From positions 3,162,001-3,226,000 of the forward strand of contig MQVO02000002.1 in assembly GCA_001986395.2 (NCBI GenBank): 64,000 bases of DNA, written 5' to 3'. This DNA comes from Irpex lacteus. Taxonomy: Eukaryota > Basidiomycota > Agaricomycetes > Polyporales > Irpicaceae. The position numbers and the translations under genes were made by a program. Below the pieces are notes generated by a model. The model worked only from the letters and a program-made list of their open reading frames with translations, searched no databases and had not been told where the DNA came from. Below, piece by piece: positions 45,800 through 53,957 of this stretch; the first letter of the stretch is position 1, and each line of letters starts with the position of its first letter.

Positions 45800-47478
45800 A
45801 TGCTACAGACCTTTCGCGGCTGCCAACACTTAGGCGCAGTACTACTCATGGTTGCTCTTACCCCCTTCTTCTCGTGTCTAATTGCAGCGTTATTTGCCAC
45901 GAGTACGGCTTCCCCTACGAGCAGATACGATGGCAGGAATGTTGATCGACGTCCGTCCATTCGTGACGAACTGTCCCATCACAAACGGTATGTACAATCT
46001 GTACTTACCTCAGGCTGTAGAGCCAATCAGGATTAACTTCGATGATCCTCTCTACAGTGAAACTGGTTTGGAGAATTCTACGACTACGACCAGAAACCTG
46101 GTACAAGCCTACTGGGACCCGATAGATGGCCTAACCCTTCCTCTTGGCCTCCACAAATCCAATAACGTCTTCAAATTCAGGCTAGACCTGCAAGCGTCAG
46201 ACTTGACAGTACTCTCTTCGAACTGCAATGCTTCTCAGTGCTTGGCGAAGCAGCTATACCGCAATTCATCTACAAACATTGGTTCAATCCAGAATCCTGA
46301 TGCCGAAGTTTTCACGGACGACAGTATGCGTTTCTCTAGAAGTTACTGCGAAAGCCTCTTACACTGACATGGCCTGTCAGTATTCTTCAACGACATCCAC
46401 ATGAATATCACCAACCAAACCGTCATTGCTTCACACGAATATTTGTCAGTACTAAGCCCTGACACCCCGGTAGCAGGTATACTGGGATTAGGTGCTTCCA
46501 ATACCACCTTCAACAATGCTGTGCGTACTTTGTCCTGTCGCATGCATGTTTCTGCTACTGACGTTCTATTGGTGAACAGTCTACCCTGCTCGCAAACGTG
46601 CCTCCCGACACTATATCTTCCAGTCTGCTATTGGTGAATTCCACCGACTACTTTGGGGTATATCTCGACGATCACACGTCCCTTCCTTCTTTTCTTTGCA
46701 TCAATTGCCTCGATCCGACGACGCTAGACGTTTCTCAGCCGATTAACTACGCCTCCCTCCTCCCCGATCGCCCCAACGTCAACGATTGGCACCTCTCCAA
46801 CGTCTCCATCAATGTTACCACCTCCGGAAACAATTCGATTACTCTCGAACAGAACGTCTTCGATATCGTCTTCAACGCTACACTCAATGGAATATACGCT
46901 CCTAACCACGTGGTGGAGGAACTCTACAAGTCTATCAATGGATCCACATCTATGAACACGACCTGGCAAGGAGAACCAGTCCGTGTATGGCAATACAACT
47001 GCACAAAGCCTGATAATCAGCTTCACGTCCAATTCCAATGGACAGGTCTCACGAATAACGGATCTGAGTCTTCGTGGTCTATCATACCGGAAACGTGCGT
47101 GTTGTTTGTTCGCAATTGATGATCGAAAGTACATTGCTACCGCCTACATAATTCTGACGAGCTTTACCGTCGTAGGTTCAATCAACTCCTAATAGACAAC
47201 ACCACGCACAAGCTCACTGGCGCATGCCAAGGTGCACTCATGGCTCCAGTGGACGACTCAAGATTGATGATCAATACGGGCGACAAGAATATCACAATCT
47301 GGCAACTGGGGACACCGTACGTATTCCGAGCTCAACTACATCTTTATTCACGATTACTGGGCTTCCCCCGCTAACTTGCGTATTTGACAGTGTTCTGACC
47401 CAGTTTTATGGTATTTTCGACCGAGAGAATCAGCGTGTCGGTTTTGGGAAGAAGAAGTCGATAGAGTACCGGACGTAA
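45800..47478 (+). CDS. Secreted pepsin-fold (A1) protein lacking both catalytic motifs
   Basis: Six exons (45800-45987, 46031-46323, 46381-46520, 46580-47094, 47176-47316, 47391-47478) sum to 454 aa. The N-terminus is a hydrophobic signal peptide or anchor ('VLLMVALTPFFSCLIAALFA'). The pepsin fold is recognisable from spaced landmarks. The first DTGS motif is replaced by DLQA (Asp115) before 'SDLTVLSSNCNASQC', and 'GILGLGAS' follows. The second DTGT region is replaced by NATL before 'GIYAPNHVVEELY'. The typical C-terminus is 'YGIFDRENQRVGFG'. About 14 N-glycosylation sequons are present. It is most likely catalytically dead, a binding or decoy protein of the cell surface or secretome. The first intron is only 43 nt and is the weakest junction. 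Confidence 0.75.
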
Positions 47479-47755
47479 ATCGCTGCTCTTCACCAACTGG
47501 GGCCGGGTCCCGCATGTACGAGAGTAGTAATACCTCGCCGTCCTTGTTCATGACATATAATGATCACCTCAAAGCACCGATTGTTCACGTACCAGTGTAT
47601 ATGCTTCAGCGAGAGCAAACTTCATATTAAAGTGTGCTCAAGCAGTGTAATCTCTGATCAGGTCCAGCATGAGCTCGTTTCTGAATGTGAGACGTCATAT
47701 GTACGCCAACGAAGTACAGGCCACAAAAACTGCGGTAAGTATCCCGGGCCCTGGC

Positions 47756-50224
47756 TCACGATTGCCTCGTCTTCAGCCACAGCGGTGTAATAGCTTGTGA
47801 TACGATGTTCCCGGCTGCCTCGAACTGATCTCTGAGCTCCTGATCCCATACAGAATTGAGAGCTCCCCGGGCTCTCCATTTATCTGGATGAAACCGTCGG
47901 TGTGCCCTCTCGACAAGAGCTCTGAATTCCGCCCTCCGCATCAAAGGTTCAACTACGCCGAAGAACTTTTCCACTGCCCCCCATTCGATATCTTCAAAAG
48001 TCATGTAGCCGGGATTGACAAGAATGGGCCAAGGGACACTTTCGAACGTGAGTGGCTGTGAGTCGTGGAATCTGATATTGTCGAACTCGTCGCTGACGAG
48101 TTTGAATCGCTGAAGAGCGCGCGATCCTAGCGACGTCCAATCCATCTGGCCGTGCGTGTCTGAATAGAACGTTCGATCCCGCACTCGGCATCTTTCCCGT
48201 TCTGCCAAAACATTCCGAGTATAGATCCTCTGCTTGAAAATGGCCTCGCGCCGTTTCCTCTCGTCTTGCTTTGTCGTCTCATCCTGTGCTGCCCGTGCCC
48301 GCCTCGCTTCTCCTCGCTCTCTTTCCAACCTCTCCTCTGCAAGATGCTCCGAGTCCAAACATACCCCTTCCTCATTCCCTACCGTAGCCGATGTTCCAGA
48401 ACTCTCGGCAGCCTGCGGCACCCCTTCCTCTTGTCCCTCCATCTCTGCAAGTTCTTGCATCCTCCTGATAGACTCGGCAAGCTCAGCCTGCCGTATAGTC
48501 TCCTCATCAACCGCTTCTTCAGCAAGCTCACGATCCAGTCGATCTCTTTCAGTGCGAGACAACTCTTCTCCTTCCCTCGCAATCTGCACCGTCATATCGA
48601 TTTCTGTCTTTCTTCGCAACGTAGAGGTCACAGTATCCTGTACGTTCTTCGCTTCACGCGTCACCGATGCTTCGCGGTCCAACGCCTCGAATAATAATCG
48701 CTTTGCCTCAGCGCTTGCCTTCTGAGCATCCATCAACTCCTGATCGACCTTCTCCTGGACCAGATAGGCCTGTGCAAGCTCACGGTCCACCTCGTTTCTT
48801 TTCAGCTCGGCGGCTTCAAGAGCAGCTTTCGCATAAGCGTTGGTGCGATCTGCCTCTTCTCTACGAAGTTGCCGCTCCCTCCTTTCCTTCACCTTAGCCT
48901 CAGCAGCCTCTCTCACAGCGGCCTGAGCTCGTCGTTCAGCGGCCTTTCTCGCTGCCTGTGCCATGGCCTCTCTGCGTTGTTGCGCTATGCGAGCATCTAA
49001 CGAAGGACCCTCCGGAGGAACATCCTAGACAGTCATCATTAGCAGTGTATGTAAATGGAATATGAAGAACACGCACGTCACGGTCTGCAGTAGGGGCACT
49101 ATTTGACGGAGCCTGGCGAACAATATCCTTCGCTGCTAGTTCTCTATATCTTACTGCGAGCTTATCCGTTCCGAAGAATTTGCCGTTCATCTCTTGCAAA
49201 GCTTGAGCAGCTGTAAACGCCATATCAGACAGGCGTACTTGAATCAAAAAATGTTACAGTCAGTCACGTACCGCAATCAGAGGATTCGAAAGTGACAACC
49301 CCATGGGCCTCGACGCTTATATTGTTATTCAACGACACGCTATTTAGGCTGTTCACATAGCTGCACTGCGAACAAGGTAAGGCTTCGTACCTACTGATAG
49401 CGCCAAACTGAGTCCAGCATCAATACCGTCAACAGAGGAGTTGCGCAAATTCGATTATGCATGCACGTACCCTCGAGAATATGTCCATCAAGTCCTTACA
49501 CAGAAACGAACGACCAAAGCACTATGATCAGCGAAAGAATTTAGCTCATGAATATGTACCAAGAGGTCGGGAGATTGCACACCGAGCAGTGGATGCTACA
49601 CGGATCATACGTTTGCAGAGTGAACTTGGGTCGCTTTTTCAGCTGCTTGCACAGACTGTTCGTCTTCGAGAGAGCGACATTCGCATGCTCTTCTTCGAAG
49701 TACTCAATGACTATCGTGCGTTGCTCGTCCCCAACGTCGGCATCTATATGGACTGAGACGAGGGGTCCGGCGTTTCGAAACCAACTGAACACATTTTGAG
49801 GAGTGATCCCCTTCTGGAAGAACTCCGGCCTCGCTTTCAGGTACTGAGGATAGACGCGACCCGTCGTCGGTGGTTCCTCTGAGGTCAAAGAGTGGGATAG
49901 ATAGATGATCAATGGAGGAGAGACGCGAGGGAGAGGCTTCCCGTGGCGGGTAGCCAAAGCCATTTCCGCTGATCCACGTTAAGCTTCATCACCAAATACA
50001 GTAGATATTGGTTGCAACATACCATTGTGTACGCTCGCAAAGCGGATAGACCAGGTGTGACGGCGTGGACCGCCTGGAATCTGGCATCTTGTCACTTCGA
50101 GAGTTTTCCCATAGTATCTGAATGTGTTGTGCAGATACTTCTCCTTGAGGAGACTAGACGGATTAACAACATAAAGAACTGGCTCTGTGAGGTACGGATG
50201 TGCCGCGCGAGCAGGCGTATCCAT
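47756..50224 (-). CDS. RRM - coiled coil - J-like (HPD) protein, paralogue C
   Basis: Seven exons (50023-50224, 49583-49968, 49471-49521, 49391-49407, 49272-49339, 49077-49210, 47756-49024) sum to 708 aa. Exons 2, 4 and 5 have the same lengths as in paralogue B (386, 17, 68 nt), and exon 3 the same as in A (51 nt). This fixes the splice sites. RRM-like units carry 'EPVLYVVNPSSLL', 'QRTIVIEYFEEEHANVA' and 'HGVVTFESSDCAAQALQEMNGKF'. The coiled coil runs from about 310 to 540. The C-terminal J-like domain has RRFHPDKW, with HPD at 665-667. The function is unknown. It is probably a partner or regulator of the neighbouring caspase/CHAT proteins or an independent RNA-binding family. Confidence 0.75.
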
Positions 50225-50744
50225 GTCGGCCTCGAGCTCAGCGAGCAGTTGGACAAACTACTGTAAAGGTGCGCAACTCGGCTAACTTCGCACGTCCTCA
50301 ATGGGATGCTGATCCCAGGGCATGAGGCAAACTTTAATGGGGAAAGCCGTATTCGCTCGACTCAGAGCGCTGGAATAAACAGGGTTTTTAGCTGAGTTCA
50401 ATGCAGAGATGCATCTACTCACAATCAGGCCGCAGGCTCCTACTGGTGAGTGAGTGTGATGGGCCCTTATAAGTGACGGGTGACCGAGTCCAGGCGAGGA
50501 GGCAGCGTAAAAATGCTCACGGCTTACTTACCATTGGCACGCTTGTTCATGACATGAATCACCTGCCCTTGTATCCGTAAAATTCGTCTACATAATCGTG
50601 CGTTAGTTTTTTAAAAACTCCACGAGCCAGCGAGAGTCGGTTGACTTGCACTGTGCAACTTGAACTTGCAGGTTCGAATGAAGTCCTGGCAGCTCAATTC
50701 GGCCGACGCTTAACCAGAACCAATTGCCGCCAAATTTCATTAGA
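50225..50744. other. Intergenic (5' flank of paralogue C, upstream of the tRNA)
   Basis: No gene or strong regulatory signal was recognised in about 520 bp. Confidence 0.5.
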
Positions 50745-50841
50745 GGTGGCGTGGCCGAGTTGGTCTAAGGCGTTGGATTTAAGTTTAGCTTAGATTCCCA
50801 ATGGGCGCAAGTCCGCGCGAGTTCGAACCTCGCCGCCACCA
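50745..50841 (+). tRNA. tRNA-Leu(UAA) with a 12-nt intron
   Basis: A 7-bp acceptor stem (GGTGGCG/CGCCACC) and discriminator A are present. The D arm is GCC...GGC, and the variable arm stem GGGC/GTCC is typical of Leu. The T arm is perfect: GCGAG-TTCGAAC-CTCGC. The anticodon loop reads TTTAAG, giving anticodon TAA. A 12-nt intron follows position 37, and its CTTA can pair with the anticodon, as in many eukaryotic pre-tRNAs. The innermost anticodon-stem pair appears to be A31-C39. A TTTT Pol III terminator lies at 50854-50857. Confidence 0.85.
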
Positions 50842-50853
50842 CATCTTAGGACA

Positions 50854-50857
50854 TTTT
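50854..50857 (+). terminator. Pol III T-run terminator of tRNA-Leu
   Basis: Four T residues 13 nt downstream of the mature 3' end, the minimal Pol III stop signal. Confidence 0.5.
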
Positions 50858-51093
50858 GCCCATTTCGCGAATCCAACTCATGATGGGAAGGGAGAACGCT
50901 GCTCGATGATACGTTTTGGTGTACGTATTTCGTACGGTCGGATATTTCACGGCGAAGGAAAGGGTGTGATTATTTTACATATGATTCATTTGTTTTATTC
51001 ATTCCTTGTTACAACAAGAAAGACAGCGAACTCCCAAGATACATCATTCAGCCTGATTCCAGTATTCCGATCTTCGTATAATTTTCGACAGCT

Positions 51094-52193
51094 TTACAAT
51101 GGTCCAAAAAGGATCTGCAAACGTGTGTCAACTTCACTCGATCAGAGAGGGTAAAATGAGACTGGATACTCACGTCGGAAATGTTGTCCTTTCCTCCGGG
51201 CCTCTCGCGAACGCTGTGAGTACGATAGTAAGTACAATGGAGGTCGTTCGACATGATTCGCTATGACGTACCGACGGCTGGGTCTGAACGCGGGCTTATC
51301 AGCGGCAGGTTCGTCCGAGGCAACAGAGTCGTTTCTACAAAAGAATCGAAGGTCAATGTATGCTCACATCCAATCATTGTTCAGTAGTCAGTTCTTACCT
51401 AGCATGCGAGCTCTGCGCAGCCGGGACCTCTTGCACAGGCGCAAGAGGTTCAGCGCTCTTCTTAAGAGGGGGAGGCGCACTCGCGAGCGCGTCGTCTTCG
51501 GCCTGGTTGAACCCGAAGATGTCGTGAGTTTCTCCGCCGGGTGCGGTGCGCACTCGACGGGAGGGACGGAATGTGTTTGTAGGTGCGGGTGCGGGTGTTG
51601 GGTCTATACATACGACTTGAGGATACGTGGGGGTACTTTCTTTGTGCGACTACTTACCGGCGGCTTGGGCGGGGGAGGCAGTTTGAGAGGTTGTGGCGGC
51701 TTCTTCAGCAGGGGCGGAAGTACTGCTACCTGCAGCTGCGCCGCCCTCGGATAGCTTGCCGAATGTAGCATACCCTGTAGTGGTGGTGAGATATATCCTT
51801 TGTTTCGCGATTGCAGGTACACGTACTGGGGAGCTTGTTGATATTGGTGAAGTTTGTGTCTATCGTGACCCCTGTATACCTAACCATGCTCTTAGATATG
51901 ACCTCAAAGTTGGATGACTACCATACTCACTTGAGAAACTCTACGAGAGTTCTCTTCGTAAACACTATACGCGTCGAGTCCCAGTCCATCATTCCTATAA
52001 TGAGAGCCGCCACCAGTAGTCAGCGACGCGAGCCAAGGCGCACTACGCGTTCAACGCACCGAGGTCTCCTCCCCAGAACTTCTCGTTGCTCATGTCCACC
52101 GGGTTGGTGGGCGTGAATCTAATAATTCGCAAGTGAGTTCTTTATGCTATAGGTCGCGCCTCGAGAACATGGCGCGTACGTTTGTGAAGACAT
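51094..52193 (-). CDS. Small protein with two FRPSRRVR-PGG repeats (Jupiter/HN1-like motif)
   Basis: Nine exons (52180-52193, 52060-52118, 51931-51994, 51827-51879, 51658-51774, 51399-51603, 51272-51334, 51174-51213, 51094-51114) sum exactly to 211 aa. The first exon is 14 nt and the last 21 nt. The N-terminal third looks ordered ('NEKFWGGDLGMMDWDSTR', 'FTKRTLVEFLKYTGV'). After an Ala/Ser/Pro linker come two copies of a motif 'FRPSRRVRxxPGG' followed by an IFG-type end, the second forming the C-terminus (ISDILFGPL). This motif recalls the RVLRPPGG...FG repeats of the microtubule-associated Jupiter/HN1 proteins, but the relationship is a guess. No catalytic or membrane feature is visible. Confidence 0.65.
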
Positions 52194-52553
52194 CCTGAGT
52201 GGTAGTGGTCTGTGGTGTAACAGTGAGTGGAAGTGCAGAAGCAAGGAAGCACACTCTGCCACGTACGAAGCTACTTATAGCTGGATGGAGATTGTGGGTA
52301 GATTTGACGGTCTCCAAGGGAGCAAAGATCCTGTTCAGCTGAACGAGTGCCTTTCTCGTCCAAGGGAACGCGCTCCCGAGGATAGCACGTGGTACGCGAC
52401 AGACGCGCGTTCGGCTCGGGGTTCGATCCCTGATGGGTGCATAATTCTGTAAGTAGGTTATCCTTCAGCTTCCTTCGTAATCTCAGGCCCATCTTCTTCG
52501 TCCGCCTTCTCTATACTCGACTCTATTACTCTTTCATTCTATAATCTTCTTTA
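52194..52553. other. Divergent promoter region with a tRNA-like remnant
   Basis: The region lies between the Jupiter-like gene and COQ7. Around 52371-52441 there is a 70-nt tRNA-like sequence (6 of 7 acceptor pairs, a TTCGATC T loop) whose D arm and anticodon loop are not canonical. I treat it as a tRNA relic, not a gene. Confidence 0.4.
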
Positions 52554-53351
52554 ATGTTTGCTGCAAGGTCTCTTCTTGTGTTGCGATATGCTCCTCGCAG
52601 AAGCCTAGGAACTACTGCCCGTAGCCTTCCGTCGTCCGTCTACACAAGTCCGGGACAACCACAGGATTCATCAACCACCCATACACCAGAGGATATTACA
52701 GAGAGCCAGAGAAGTGCTCTAGATGCTGCCTTGCGAATCGACCAGGCGGGAGAAATTGCCGCGAATTACATTTATATGGGTCAACTCGCAGTACTTGGAA
52801 AGGATAGAGTGTGCGGGCCCCTAATAACAGTATGTACTTCATGTAGTAGCATTCTTTGTATTTATACAGTTCTCAATGAATCGAGATATAGGAAATGTGG
52901 GATCAAGAGAGGAAGCATCTAGCCGTCATGAACAAGCTTCAATTGCAGCACCGCGTGCGACCGACAGTACTCTGGGAGGTAGCTAAAGTCGCAGGCTACG
53001 GACTCGGAGCTGTGACCGCTCTCATGGGAAAGGAGGCCGCTATGGCATGTACAGAAGCTGTGGAGACCGTGATAGGTGAACACTACGACGAGTGCGTGAC
53101 TTCCGTGTTTACACAGTAAACGAAGTTCTGACGCAACTTGCAGCCAACTGAAGGAGCTTGAAGAAATGAAGACCTCACACCCCAGCATACCGCTGCTCAA
53201 GAAGGTCATCGAAGAGTTCCGGGACGATGAGCTCGAGCATCTGGATATCGCGGTGCTCCACGATTCCCAACGTGCACCGGCGCATGCGCTTCTTAGTACC
53301 GTTGTCGGAGCCGGATGTAAAGTAGCTATTGAGCTTTGCAAGAGGGTTTAG
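52554..53351 (+). CDS. COQ7: 5-demethoxyubiquinone hydroxylase COQ7
   Basis: A mitochondrial inner-membrane di-iron hydroxylase that performs the penultimate step of ubiquinone synthesis. Three exons (52554-52829, 52892-53091, 53144-53351) encode 227 aa. The N-terminus is Arg/Ser-rich without acids, a good mitochondrial presequence. Iron ligands are visible in order: the Glu of '[14 protein letters not shown]', the ExxH of '[10 protein letters not shown]', the Glu of '[13 protein letters not shown]' and the ExxH of 'RDDELEHLD'. The length and motif order match the family. A complex I subunit gene lies tail to tail just downstream. Confidence 0.94.
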
Positions 53352-53429
53352 AAAATATATGATTCGGATTGGCGTGAAGGTCGAGTGATTGAAGTGAACA
53401 TATGCGACAACAAGAGGGTGGTCTATGGG

Positions 53430-53884
53430 TTATGCTCGCAAGTTCTCGTCTTTCCTTCGTCCCGTCCACTTGTACTTGAGCTGTAAAAGACACGACTAGT
53501 CAGTTCATGAGCCGCGTGGTAAACGACAGACAACGCACATCTGTGCTGGCGGCAGTCCAGTAAATGAGCCCAGGGAACACAATCATTCCTACAATACTTG
53601 TGATTGCTGCTTTCGGGGTGAATCGGAAGTTCTTGTAGACGTCTTCTCGCTAGAGTAAATCTAATTCAGACAGCTGTATGTTCTCTGAGGAGGATAGTCA
53701 CTGACCATTTGGACCCATCGCTCAATAGCGGGGTCAGGCTACGAAACACACGGCGCAACAACGTCAGCTCATATACCCTCACAGCACGTAAGACATACTC
53801 TAAAAGGTCCTAATAAAGAGGCGACTTATTAGATAGTCATACACAACCACCCGACTCGTACTCACCGCCATGTCCACCAGCCAT
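53430..53884 (-). CDS. NADH:ubiquinone oxidoreductase B15/NDUFB4-like subunit (complex I)
   Basis: A 74-aa protein in five exons (53866-53884, 53799-53809, 53706-53738, 53539-53649, 53430-53480); the second exon is only 11 nt. The spliced chain starts MAGGHGGPFRPDPAIERW, continues 'REDVYKNFRFTPKAA', has one transmembrane helix ('IVGMIVFPGLIYWTA') and ends in a basic tail. This is the layout of the small fungal NDUFB4/B15-type accessory subunit in the membrane arm of mitochondrial complex I. Exon lengths sum to 75 codons including the stop. Identification rests on the N-terminal 'DPAIERW...FRFTP' pattern and single helix. Confidence 0.75.
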
Positions 53885-53957
53885 GATGAAGTCGGGAAAG
53901 AGAGGAGTTTGAGCTGGTAAGCGCTCACCTGCGCACGCTTGACTTCTCACCATCACC

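Noticed and set aside
45988..46030. Frameshift in the pepsin-like gene between signal peptide and body
   Set aside because: A 43-nt intron with gtatgt donor and caatcag acceptor restores the frame, so a frameshift is not required, although the intron is short.
29159..50224. Gasdermin-like pore former as partner of the CHAT/caspase genes
   Set aside because: No protein of the expected length or pattern is present; paralogues A-C are RRM/coiled-coil proteins, so the known gasdermin pairing is not claimed.
52371..52441. tRNA-like sequence upstream of COQ7
   Set aside because: Six of seven acceptor pairs and a T-loop are present, but position 8 is not T, the D arm is too short, position 33 is C and the T stem pairs only if one G is removed. 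Treated as a relic.
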